From assembly GCA_902796965.1 (NCBI GenBank), contig CADBRA010000047.1, forward strand, positions 1-60,731: 60,731 nt of DNA. Direction: 5' to 3'. Under the pieces are notes generated by a model, which ran no database searches, had not been told where the DNA came from, and saw nothing but the letters and a program-made list of their open reading frames with translations. A program made the position numbers and the translations under genes. The DNA comes from an uncultured Eubacteriales bacterium. GTDB lineage: Bacteria; Bacillota; Clostridia; Peptostreptococcales; Anaerovoracaceae. Shown in pieces: positions 47,713 to 56,766 of the stretch (its first letter is position 1; the number at the start of each line of letters is the position of its first letter).

Positions 47713-49800
47713 TTATGACTGCACGCTTGAGAGCAGATCACCGTAGCTAGGGAAAGGCCAGTACTCCTTGCATGTAAGAGTTTCGAGTTCATCTGCAACT
47801 ACCCTGAGCTCATTCATCTTAGGAATGACGCTGTCGTGGAAGAATGTTGCAGCCTCTACAGGCTCGTACTCTCCTGCTTTGATAACAGCCTCTTCGAGGA
47901 GATTGATCTTCTGTCCGAGCACTTCAGCAAGGTCGGAAATTCTCGAAAGTGCTGAAATTTCAGCATTGGCATTTACTCCGAGCTCCTTCTTCGAAATAGC
48001 TGTATCAGCAAGATCTGCACTGTATGCACTTACTGCAGGAGCGATGAACTTGCGCGCCATATCTATCATTGTAAGGGCTTCGATATTTATCATCTTGCCG
48101 TAATTTTCGAGCTGAACTTCAAATCTCGCACGAACCTCTGTTTCAGTGAAGATTCCGTGTTTCTTATAGAGCTCGATGTTCTTCTTGTTGAGTGACTGTG
48201 TTACAGCCTCAGCAGTGCTTGTGAGATTGAGAAGTCCTCTCTTCTCCGCAAGTGCAACCCACTCTTCTGTATAGTTGTCACCGTTGTATATGATCCTCTG
48301 ATGCTTTGTGAGGACATCTTTTGTGAGCTTTCTGAGATCACCGGCAAGGTCAGTAGTACTTTCAAGCCTGTCAGCATACTGTTCAAGCGACTCAGCTACG
48401 ATAGTGTTTAGAACGCAGCAGATATCACCGATCGACTGCTCAGATCCCGGCATTCTGAATTCGAACTTGTTGCCTGTGAAAGCAAACGGAGACGTTCTGT
48501 TTCTGTCCGTTGTATCTTTCTTGAATGATGGAAGAACATTTGCTCCGAGATCAAACAGACCTTCCTTATCCATGTGAATTTCCTCGCCTGCAATAATCTT
48601 GTCTACTACAAAGCCAATTTCGTCCCCGAGGAATACTGAAATGATTGCAGGAGGTGCTTCGTTTCCGCCGAGCCTATGATCGTTGCCGGCAGATGCTACA
48701 GCACATCTGAGCAGATCCTGATAATCATCAACAGCCTGAATTACAGCGATGAGCATGAGCATGAACATCATGTTCTTCTTAGGGTTATCACCAGGATCGA
48801 GGAGGTTCATTCCAGTATCGGTCGAGATCGACCAGTTTACGTGCTTTCCTGATCCGTTTACACCTGCGAATGGCTTTTCATGAAGCAGGCATACCATGTC
48901 ATGTCTTCTTGCGATCTTGCGGAGCAGTTCCATGCTGAGCTGGTTCTGATCGAGTGCCACATTTGTCTCTGAATAGATAGGTGCCATCTCGTGCTGAGCA
49001 GGTGCCACCTCGTTGTGCTCTGTCTTGACAGGAATTCCAAGTTTCCAGAGTTCAACATCAATATCTTCCATAAACTCCTTGACTCTCGGATTTATAGCTC
49101 CAAAGTAGTGATCGTCGAGTTCCTGTCTCTTAGGAGGCTTTGCGCCGAAAAGCGTCCTGCCTGTGTAAATAAGGTCAGGCCTCTTTAAATAAGTTTCTTT
49201 ATCCACAAGGAAATATTCCTGCTCTGCGCCTACAGAAGTGATAACCTTCTTGACATCATCCATGCCGAAGATCTTCATTATGCGCATTGCCTGCTTGTTT
49301 ATTTCATCCATCGATCTCAGAAGAGGTGTCTTCTGGTCGAGCGCCTCACCGCCGTAAGCAGCGAAAGCTGTTGGAATGCACAGAGTTTTTTCCTTTATAA
49401 ATGCATATGATGTCGGATCCCAGTTAGTGTATCCTCTGGCCTCAAACGTAGCTCTGATGCCTCCTGAAGGGAAACTCGAACCGTCAGGTTCACCCTTTAT
49501 GAGATCCTTTCCTGAGAAATCCATGATAATTGTGCCGTCTCCTACAGGAGAGATGAATGCGTCATGCTTTTCAGCATTTACTCCTGACAGAGGCAGAAAC
49601 CAGTGTGCAAAGTGAGTGGCACCGTTTTCAATAGCCCAGTTTTTCATTTCTGCAGCGATTACATTTGCCACATCCATAGTCAGATCTTTGTTCGTTTCGA
49701 TTGACTCTCTCAGTGCTCTGTAAGTCTGCTTCGGAAGACGTTCTTTCATAACGGCGTCATTAAACACCATACTGCCGAAGATATCGCTTACTTTTTCCAT
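47713..49800 (-). CDS. glnA: Glutamine synthetase type III
   Basis: Makes glutamine from glutamate, ammonia and ATP. The 695-residue length and the opening VSDIFGSMVFNDAVMKERLP identify the GSIII class rather than GSI. Further marks are THFAHWFLPLSGVNAEKHDAFISP, GAEQEYFLVD, KTEHNEVAPAQHEMAPIYSETNVALDQNQL and HEKPFAGVNGSGKHVNWSI. AAGGAGC precedes the ATG. It is transcribed from its own promoter through a leader containing a terminator. It supplies glutamine to pyrG, carA and gatA products encoded nearby. Confidence 0.97.
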   Translation of the reverse strand: MEKVSDIFGSMVFNDAVMKERLPKQTYRALRESIETNKDLTMDVANVIAAEMKNWAIENGATHFAHWFLPLSGVNAEKHDAFISPVGDGTIIMDFSGKDLIKGEPDGSSFPSGGIRATFEARGYTNWDPTSYAFIKEKTLCIPTAFAAYGGEALDQKTPLLRSMDEINKQAMRIMKIFGMDDVKKVITSVGAEQEYFLVDKETYLKRPDLIYTGRTLFGAKPPKRQELDDHYFGAINPRVKEFMEDIDVELWKLGIPVKTEHNEVAPAQHEMAPIYSETNVALDQNQLSMELLRKIARRHDMVCLLHEKPFAGVNGSGKHVNWSISTDTGMNLLDPGDNPKKNMMFMLMLIAVIQAVDDYQDLLRCAVASAGNDHRLGGNEAPPAIISVFLGDEIGFVVDKIIAGEEIHMDKEGLFDLGANVLPSFKKDTTDRNRTSPFAFTGNKFEFRMPGSEQSIGDICCVLNTIVAESLEQYADRLESTTDLAGDLRKLTKDVLTKHQRIIYNGDNYTEEWVALAEKRGLLNLTSTAEAVTQSLNKKNIELYKKHGIFTETEVRARFEVQLENYGKMINIEALTMIDMARKFIAPAVSAYSADLADTAISKKELGVNANAEISALSRISDLAEVLGQKINLLEEAVIKAGEYEPVEAATFFHDSVIPKMNELRVVADELETLTCKEYWPFPSYGDLLSSVQS

Positions 49801-49912
49801 AAGTATGCTCCTTTCACATAGATACTTTTAATTTCATTTGAAGGCTTTGATTTTATCAGTCCGACGCAGTGAATATGCGGTCACTGCGGCAACACCACAG
49901 TCATAAAGCAAT

Positions 49913-49949
49913 AAAAAAAGGCGCCACGGATTTATTAACCCTCAGCGCC
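49913..49949 (-). terminator. Terminator hairpin in the glnA leader
   Basis: GGCGCT/GGCGCC arms (49949-49944 and 49925-49920) with an inner GG/CC pair set, followed by seven Ts on the minus strand. Because a promoter lies just upstream, it is placed to attenuate glnA; it can also stop read-through from aroE. Confidence 0.75.
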
Positions 49950-49968
49950 ATTGCTAAATCATATGCTT

Positions 49969-49997
49969 AATATACTATCAGCTAAAATGATTGTCAA
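49969..49997 (-). promoter_or_regulatory. Predicted strong promoter for glnA
   Basis: On the minus strand TTGACA (49997-49992), a 17-base spacer and TATATT (49974-49969). This is nearly a consensus sigma-70 promoter, with transcription expected to start near 49961. Confidence 0.75.
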
Positions 49998-50114
49998 CAT
50001 AAAATGTCGAAAATGTATACGAAATTATTATTGCACAGATGCATTAAAACACGATCCGGCAAAAAATATTTCAGTTCTGAATAGTGTAAAAATATGTAAT
50101 GATATCATTCCTGC

Positions 50115-50150
50115 GCGGGCTCCGCCCGCATATGCCGCCGCAGGCGGCGG
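50115..50150. repeat. Two GC-rich palindromes after aroE
   Basis: GCGGGC/GCCCGC (50115-50120, 50124-50129) and CCGCCG/CGGCGG (50135-50140, 50145-50150) lie 14 bases beyond the aroE stop in an otherwise AT-rich gap. A related palindrome (GTCCGCTCCGCGG) occurs at 39311 and, inverted, at 45778-45790. They may belong to a REP-like family. Confidence 0.45.
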
Positions 50151-50163
50151 AAACAGGAGATTT

Positions 50164-51018
50164 TTACAGCTGCAGCTTTTTCATGCAGAGCGGGAACAGA
50201 TACTTATATTCAGCATCGAGATCAAGCTCTATATCGGTAAATATCTGGAACGACAGCAGTCCCTGATAAATCAGGAGATCAAGTCCATTCATTACACTCA
50301 GGCCGCATTCCTCAGCATGACTGAGGAACTTTGTACGCCACGGGCTGTAAATCAGGTCGACTGCCATAGCCTTTGTGTTATCGAGAAACGAAAGATCATC
50401 AAAAGCGTTTTTTACACCAGTCATTCCAAGCGGCGTGCAGTTTATTATCAGATCAGCCGACGACGCGCACGAAGCGAGGTTTTCCGCTGTAAGCGCAGCT
50501 GCTTGTGCACAAGCTATATTATCTGTAAGCTGTTTTGCTTTATTCACGGTTCTGTTAAGGACTGTAACAGATGATGCTCCAGCCCCTGCCAGCGCATGGA
50601 CGACAGCGTGAGATGCCCCGCCGGCACCGATTATCATTACATCGGCACCGTTTATTTCAAAACCTCTGTTTTTCAGTGCGGCGAGCATGCCGGGAGCATC
50701 AGTGTTATATCCATATGTTTTTCCATATCTTATCTGCACAGTGTTTATAGCGCCGATCATGCGCGCATCATTATCTGCTTCATCGACAATATCGAGCAGA
50801 TTGACTTTATGCGGCATTGTAGCATTAAAACCACAGAATTCGAGATATTCTGCCATCTTTGTAAATTTTGCAGTATCATTTCCATGCACAAGAACAGGGA
50901 TATATAAAGCATCATATCCATGTTCTTCTATTATTTTCCCATGCATGAAAGGCGAAAGAGAATGATCGATCGGATCGCCAATTACCGCCATTTTCATTGT
51001 CTTTCTGCTGAATATCAT
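50164..51018 (-). CDS. aroE: Shikimate dehydrogenase
   Basis: Reduces 3-dehydroshikimate with NADPH in aromatic amino acid synthesis. The 284 residues show VIGDPIDHSLSPFMHGKI, FNATMPHKVNLL with the catalytic Lys, YNTDAPGMLAAL with Asp, the nucleotide loop IGAGGASHAVVHAL and VLNRTVNKA. The ATG at 51018 has AGGGG 6 bases upstream; a start at 50997 or 50991 would also fit the family. It follows pyrG by 34 bases; no other shikimate genes are nearby. Confidence 0.94.
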   Translation of the reverse strand: MIFSRKTMKMAVIGDPIDHSLSPFMHGKIIEEHGYDALYIPVLVHGNDTAKFTKMAEYLEFCGFNATMPHKVNLLDIVDEADNDARMIGAINTVQIRYGKTYGYNTDAPGMLAALKNRGFEINGADVMIIGAGGASHAVVHALAGAGASSVTVLNRTVNKAKQLTDNIACAQAAALTAENLASCASSADLIINCTPLGMTGVKNAFDDLSFLDNTKAMAVDLIYSPWRTKFLSHAEECGLSVMNGLDLLIYQGLLSFQIFTDIELDLDAEYKYLFPLCMKKLQL

Positions 51019-51052
51019 GTAAAACCCCTGCCTTTTCCTAGGATCTTTATAT

Positions 51053-52690
51053 TTATTCTTCTGAACTGCCCGTGCGGTCTTCTCTGTATTCCAACGCAGC
51101 TTTTATCAGCTCTCTGAACAAAGGATGAGCTTTATTTGGTCTGCTCTTGAACTCAGGATGGAACTGTACACCTATGAAGAATCTTTTATCAGGTATCTCC
51201 ATCGCTTCGACGAGCCTGCCATCAGGTGAAAGACCGGAAAATACTACGCCAGCATTCTCAAAGCGCTCTCTGTACGAGTTATTGAACTCATATCTGTGTC
51301 TGTGGCGCTCTTGAATTTCCTCAACGCCCTCACCATAGGCTTCAGCGAGTCTGGTGCCGGACTTGACGTGGCACGGATATGCTCCCAGCCTCATCGTTCC
51401 GCCCATCTGAATATTGCCGCGCTGATCAGCCATCCAGTGAATTACAGGAGAATCGCTCTCAGGAGCAAATTCGCTCGAATTCGCATCAGATATTCCCATT
51501 ACGTTTCGTGCAAAATCTATAACCGCCAGCTGCATGCCAAGACAAATGCCGAGCATTGGAATGTCGTGTTCTCTGGCATATTTTACGGCAGTTATTTTTC
51601 CTTCAATACCTCTGTCTCCGAAACCGCCCGGAACGAGAATTCCATCACAGTCTGAAAGGAGCCTGTCTACCGTATCAGGAACAACATCCTCTGAATTGAT
51701 CCACTCTATTTCTACATTTGCGCTGTTTTCCCAACCGCCGTGTCTCAGAGCCTCAGCAACCGAAAGGTATGCATCGTGAAGCTTTACGTATTTGCCTACG
51801 AGTGCTATTTTCACATTTCTGTGGCTCGAATGAATGCGCTTTATCATAGCTTCCCACTCAGACATGTCACCTTCACGTTCTTCGAGACCGAGTTCTCTGC
51901 AGACAATCCTGGAGAAATTGCTTTCCTCGAGCATCATAGGTGCCTCATAAAGTACAGGAACCGTCGTGTTGTTTATGACACAATCCTCAGGAACGTTGCA
52001 GAACAGAGATATCTTTCTGCGGATGCTGTCTGACACAGGCGCGCTGCAGCGTGCCACTATTATGTCAGGAGAAACTCCCATTGAACGGAGCTCTTTTACA
52101 GAATGCTGCGTCGGTTTTGACTTGAACTCGCCGGAGCCCTCCAGATAAGGAATCAGCGTAACATGGATGAATATGCAGTTTTCTTTGCCGACCTCAAGCG
52201 AAAGCTGCCTTATTGCTTCTATGAACGGCTGACTTTCTATGTCACCTGTCGTGCCGCCTATCTCTGTTATTACGATATCGGCATCAGCTTTCTTGCCTAC
52301 TGAATATATAAAATTTTTTATTTCATTAGTTATATGTGGAATGACCTGAATCGTTTCACCGAGATAATCTCCCCTGCGCTCTTTATTAAGAACGTTCCAG
52401 TAAACCTTTCCTGTAGTCAGGTTTGAATATTGGTTCAGATTCTCATCGATAAACCTTTCGTAATGTCCGAGATCCAGGTCTGTCTCGGCGCCGTCTTCTG
52501 TTACAAATACTTCGCCGTGCTGATATGGGCTCATAGTTCCCGGATCGACGTTTATATATGGATCGAGCTTCTGGGAAATTACCTTATATCCTTTTGCTTT
52601 GAGCAGTCTGCCCAGTGAAGCAGCTGTAATGCCCTTTCCGAGGCCGGATACTACGCCCCCGGTGACAAATATGTACTTTAAGTCCTTCAT
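51053..52690 (-). CDS. pyrG: CTP synthase
   Basis: Converts UTP to CTP with glutamine as ammonia source. The 545 residues have the synthetase domain ([42 protein letters not shown]) and the class I glutaminase domain with the catalytic Cys in [11 protein letters not shown] and the His-Glu pair in [12 protein letters not shown]. It sits between the carB fusion (23 bases) and aroE, so the genes form a pyrimidine-centred operon. Confidence 0.97.
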   Translation of the reverse strand: MKDLKYIFVTGGVVSGLGKGITAASLGRLLKAKGYKVISQKLDPYINVDPGTMSPYQHGEVFVTEDGAETDLDLGHYERFIDENLNQYSNLTTGKVYWNVLNKERRGDYLGETIQVIPHITNEIKNFIYSVGKKADADIVITEIGGTTGDIESQPFIEAIRQLSLEVGKENCIFIHVTLIPYLEGSGEFKSKPTQHSVKELRSMGVSPDIIVARCSAPVSDSIRRKISLFCNVPEDCVINNTTVPVLYEAPMMLEESNFSRIVCRELGLEEREGDMSEWEAMIKRIHSSHRNVKIALVGKYVKLHDAYLSVAEALRHGGWENSANVEIEWINSEDVVPDTVDRLLSDCDGILVPGGFGDRGIEGKITAVKYAREHDIPMLGICLGMQLAVIDFARNVMGISDANSSEFAPESDSPVIHWMADQRGNIQMGGTMRLGAYPCHVKSGTRLAEAYGEGVEEIQERHRHRYEFNNSYRERFENAGVVFSGLSPDGRLVEAMEIPDKRFFIGVQFHPEFKSRPNKAHPLFRELIKAALEYREDRTGSSEE

Positions 52691-52713
52691 ATTTTTTCTC
52701 CTCGGTTAAAGCT

Positions 52714-55700
52714 TTATACAATAATTGTTCCTTCGAATATCTCGCGGCAGTCTCCTGTGAGCCTTACTCTTCCGTGTGAATAAAGAATTCTTAGTTCTCC
52801 TCCTATGAGCTGAACTGTGATCTCCTTATCTCTTTCACAGTATCCGTTTTCAACAGCTGCGACCACTGCAGCGCATGCTCCCGTACCGCATGCCCATGTC
52901 TCGCCGTTTCCGCGTTCCCAGACTCTCATTTTGATTTTTTCAGGGCTTATAACTTTTACAAATTCTGTATTTGTGCGTTCAGGGAACAATTTATTATGTT
53001 CAAATACCGGTCCGATCTTAGGAACATCTATGTTATCTACGTTTTTTACGAATACTACGCAGTGCGGATTTCCTACACTTACACATGTTATGTTGTAATC
53101 TCTGTTTCCTATAGTCACAGGTTCATCTATTACCTTGTCAGCTGCAATATTTACCGGAATAAGCTCAGGCTCAAGGTGAACCTCTCCCATATCGACAGTT
53201 GCGGCCACAACTTCTCCGTACCTCTTGATAAGCTTAATCTCCAGAAGCTCGTCATCCGCCTCGACGGTAACTGCATTGCCAGGTGCTATGCCAGAATCAT
53301 GCAGATACTTTCCTACACATCTGAGAGCATTCCCTGAGAGACCTCCATTTGTGCCGTCCCTGTTGATAAGCTCAACACGTGCATCCGCTTTATCCGAAGG
53401 ATATATCAGACAAATTCCGTCGCCGCCTATGCCGAGATGTCTGTCGGAAAGCATTACTGACAGGCCTCCTGGATTATCTATATGCTGGTCGAAGCAATTG
53501 AAGTAAATATAGTCGTTGCTCGTTCCGCTCATCTTCAGAAATCTGAGTTTCTGGCGCTCTTTCCTCATATCGTTGATGTTTACGAGTTCAGTACACTCCT
53601 GAGTGAAATTCGACTTCAGACTCTTAACAAGAGCATTTGCCGTATCTATTGATGTCAGACAAGGTATATCGTGCTCTACGGTCTTTCTTCTGATCCTTAC
53701 TGAATCCTTTGTCGGAATACGTCCTCTCGAATCTGTTGAAATTACATAATCCACGATGCCTCTCTCAATCACCGTCATACAGTTGTTGTCAGACTCATGT
53801 ATCTTATCGACGTGGTGCACAGTCATACCCTCGCCTTCAAGAACTCTTGCAGTTCCTTCGGTGGCATAAAGATCAAATCCGAGTTCAGCAAATCCACGTG
53901 CCACATCTGCTATTTCAGGCTTGTCTCTGTCCCTTACTGTTATGAGTACACCGCCGTTTCTCTTCATCTTGTAGCCGGCTGCCACAAGGCCTTTGTAAAG
54001 TGCTTCTTCAAGCGTCGATGCAATTCCGAGAACCTCGCCTGTGGATTTCATTTCAGGTCCGAGATGAGTATCCACGTTAATGAGTTTCTCAAATGAGAAT
54101 ACAGGTACCTTTACTGCATAATACGCACTCTTTCTGTAAAGGCCTGTGCCATATTCCATATCAGCGAGCTTTTCTCCAAGCATCGTGCGTGTGGCCAGCT
54201 CAACCATAGGCACACCTGTAACTTTGCTGATGTAAGGAACAGTTCTCGAAGACCTCGGATTTACCTCTATTACATATAGGTCATTGTTGTATATCAGGTA
54301 CTGAATATTGACCAGACCGAGCGTCTTCATTGAAAGAGCAAGTTTAGCCGACTGATCGATTATCTTTTCTATAATATCGTCTGTAATGTTCCATGCAGGA
54401 TAAACCGCAATAGAATCACCCGAGTGTATGCCTGTTCTCTCAATGTGTTCCATTATTCCCGGAATGAGTATATCTTTTCCGTCGCATATCGCGTCGACTT
54501 CAAGCTCTATTCCCTGCAGATACTTATCTATAAGTATAGGGTTTTCGATATCCTGTCTCAGGATGATCGCCATGTATTCCTTGATATCGTTGTCATCAAA
54601 CGCTATTATCATGTTCTGACCGCCCAGAACATATGAAGGACGCATGAGAACAGGATATCCGATACGATTTGCAGCCTCGAGAGCTTCTTCTGTGGTCATT
54701 ACAGTGAGACCCTCTGCGCGCTTGATCTTAAGTTCGCCCAGGAGCTCATCAAATCTCTCTCTGTCCTCTGCCATATCAATGCTGTCAGCCGGTGTTCCGA
54801 GAATGCGGACACCATGCTCATTAAGATTCTTTGTGAGCTTTATTGCAGTGCCGCCGCCGTATGCCACAACTACAGCATCCGGTTTTTCAGTGTTAATGAT
54901 GTTCATTACATCTTCATCTGTGAGCGGTTCGAAATAAAGTCTGTCAGCAGTATCGAAATCTGTAGAAACCGTTTCAGGGTTGTTGTTTACGATTACAACT
55001 TCGTAACCGGCCTTTTTCAGCGCCCATACGCACTGAACAGATGAATAGTCAAACTCGATGCCCTGGCCTATTCTGATAGGACCAGAACCGAACACGATTA
55101 TCGTGCCCTTTGTATTGTCTTCGCGTTTTTGTTCTCTGATAAACGATTCAGCTTCATTATCATCGTCGTATGTTGAATAGAAATACGGTGTTTCCGCGTC
55201 GAATTCAGCGGCACACGTATCTACCATTTTATATACAGCATAACGCTTATTCTGTATTTTCTGCCCCGATAAGCGTTCTATTTCCTTGTCAGGAAAAGAC
55301 ATTTTCTTTGCCTCAAGATAAAGTGTATCGTCAAGCTTTTCGCTTCCAAGGCGCTTTTCCATGTCTATTATGTTCACTATCTTCTCAAGGAACCACTTAT
55401 CGATCTTTGTAATCTCGTGAATCTCATCGACATCTGAAATTCCTCTCGAAAGTGCCTGGTATATGACGAACAGTCTCTCATCATCGCATACGCTGATCTT
55501 GTCGTGTATCTCTTCGTCGGATTTCGCTCTCAGATGCTCTGTATCGAGCGTCATATGACCGATCTCACATCCCCGTACAGCTTTCATGAGCGCTTCTTCA
55601 AATGTCTGGCCTATAGCCATTACCTCGCCCGTCGCTTTCATCTGAGTGCCAAGCGTTCTCTTAGCATACACGAACTTGTCAAACGGCCATTTCGGGAACT

Positions 55701-56766
55701 TGACTACTACATAGTCCAGGGCAGGTTCGAAGCACGCATATGTATTTCCTGTAACGGCATTCTTTATCTCGTCAAGTGTGAAACCGATAGCGATCTTTGC
55801 AGCCACTTTTGCTATAGGATAACCTGTTGCCTTTGAAGCGAGAGCTGAAGATCTTGAAACTCTCGGATTTACCTCGATTACAGCGTACTCAAAACTGTCA
55901 GGTTTGAGAGCGAACTGACAATTGCATCCCCCTTCGACCTTAAGTTCCGAAATTATGCTGAGCGCGGCACTTCTGAGCATCTGGTATTCCTTGTCTGAAA
56001 GTGTTACGCAAGGAGCTATTACGATGCTGTCACCTGTATGTACGCCTACTGGGTCAAAGTTTTCCATCGAGCATACCGTTATTACGTTGCCTTTTGAGTC
56101 ACGCATAACCTCAAACTCGATTTCCTTCCATCCAGAAATGCATTTTTCAACAAGGACCTGAGTTATTGGTGAGAGCCTTAAACCATTCGATGTGATCTCA
56201 CGAAGTTCTTCTTCATTGTTTACAATACCTCCACCAGTTCCGCCAAGTGTAAATGCAGGACGTATTATAACCGGATATCCGATCTCATCGGCAAAATCGA
56301 CTGCAGACTCCACATCGTTGACAACTTTTGAAGGAATTACAGGCTGCCCTATCGCTTCCATCGTGTCTTTAAACTGCTGTCTGTCCTCCGCTTTGTCTAT
56401 GGTTTCAGGATTTGCGCCGAGAAGCATTACTCCCTGTTCCTCAAGAAATCCCTCTTTAGCCAGCTGCATGGAAAGCGTGAGACCAGTCTGGCCGCCAAGT
56501 GTCGACAGGAGACCGTCAGGTTTTTCCTTCTTGATGATTCTCTTCACAACGTCCAGTGTCAGCGGCTCGATATAGATAGAATCCGCCATCTGGTTGTCTG
56601 TCATGATAGTGGCAGGATTCGAGTTTACAAGAACTACTTCAAGCCCCTCCTGTTTGAGAGCTCTGCACGCCTGAGTGCCGGCGTAGTCGAACTCCGCTGC
56701 CTGTCCTATAACGATAGGCCCGGAACCGATAACCATTACTTTTTTAAGTTTCTTATTTAACGGCAT
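52714..56766 (-). CDS. carB-dapF: Fusion: carbamoyl-phosphate synthase large subunit (CarB) - diaminopimelate epimerase (DapF)-like domain
   Basis: A single frame of 1350 residues. Residues 1 to about 1060 are a complete CarB: two ATP-grasp halves (MVIGSGPIVIGQAAEFDYAGTQACRALK; VFGSGPIRIGQGIEFDYSSVQC) and a C-terminal MGS allosteric domain. From about 1067 (MRKERQKLRFLKMSGTSNDYIYFN) a DapF domain of ~284 residues follows, with GIGGDGICLIYPSDKADA, INRDGTNGGLSGNALRC and WERGNGETWACGTGACAAVV. The first catalytic Cys of DapF is Ser here (Ser1144); the second (Cys1293) is kept. It overlaps carA by 14 bases. The pairing of pyrimidine/arginine and lysine/peptidoglycan functions is unexpected. Confidence 0.93.
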   Translation of the reverse strand: MPLNKKLKKVMVIGSGPIVIGQAAEFDYAGTQACRALKQEGLEVVLVNSNPATIMTDNQMADSIYIEPLTLDVVKRIIKKEKPDGLLSTLGGQTGLTLSMQLAKEGFLEEQGVMLLGANPETIDKAEDRQQFKDTMEAIGQPVIPSKVVNDVESAVDFADEIGYPVIIRPAFTLGGTGGGIVNNEEELREITSNGLRLSPITQVLVEKCISGWKEIEFEVMRDSKGNVITVCSMENFDPVGVHTGDSIVIAPCVTLSDKEYQMLRSAALSIISELKVEGGCNCQFALKPDSFEYAVIEVNPRVSRSSALASKATGYPIAKVAAKIAIGFTLDEIKNAVTGNTYACFEPALDYVVVKFPKWPFDKFVYAKRTLGTQMKATGEVMAIGQTFEEALMKAVRGCEIGHMTLDTEHLRAKSDEEIHDKISVCDDERLFVIYQALSRGISDVDEIHEITKIDKWFLEKIVNIIDMEKRLGSEKLDDTLYLEAKKMSFPDKEIERLSGQKIQNKRYAVYKMVDTCAAEFDAETPYFYSTYDDDNEAESFIREQKREDNTKGTIIVFGSGPIRIGQGIEFDYSSVQCVWALKKAGYEVVIVNNNPETVSTDFDTADRLYFEPLTDEDVMNIINTEKPDAVVVAYGGGTAIKLTKNLNEHGVRILGTPADSIDMAEDRERFDELLGELKIKRAEGLTVMTTEEALEAANRIGYPVLMRPSYVLGGQNMIIAFDDNDIKEYMAIILRQDIENPILIDKYLQGIELEVDAICDGKDILIPGIMEHIERTGIHSGDSIAVYPAWNITDDIIEKIIDQSAKLALSMKTLGLVNIQYLIYNNDLYVIEVNPRSSRTVPYISKVTGVPMVELATRTMLGEKLADMEYGTGLYRKSAYYAVKVPVFSFEKLINVDTHLGPEMKSTGEVLGIASTLEEALYKGLVAAGYKMKRNGGVLITVRDRDKPEIADVARGFAELGFDLYATEGTARVLEGEGMTVHHVDKIHESDNNCMTVIERGIVDYVISTDSRGRIPTKDSVRIRRKTVEHDIPCLTSIDTANALVKSLKSNFTQECTELVNINDMRKERQKLRFLKMSGTSNDYIYFNCFDQHIDNPGGLSVMLSDRHLGIGGDGICLIYPSDKADARVELINRDGTNGGLSGNALRCVGKYLHDSGIAPGNAVTVEADDELLEIKLIKRYGEVVAATVDMGEVHLEPELIPVNIAADKVIDEPVTIGNRDYNITCVSVGNPHCVVFVKNVDNIDVPKIGPVFEHNKLFPERTNTEFVKVISPEKIKMRVWERGNGETWACGTGACAAVVAAVENGYCERDKEITVQLIGGELRILYSHGRVRLTGDCREIFEGTIIV

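Larger units (their letters stand above)
49801..50163. other. glnA leader and promoter region
   Basis: About 360 bases. On the minus strand there is a strong promoter (49997-49969), a terminator hairpin only about 15 bases into the transcript (49949-49913), a second stem-loop CGCAGTGA/TCACTGCG at about 49888-49865 and the glnA ribosome binding site. Two GC-rich hairpins (50111-50152) follow the aroE stop. Confidence 0.7.
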
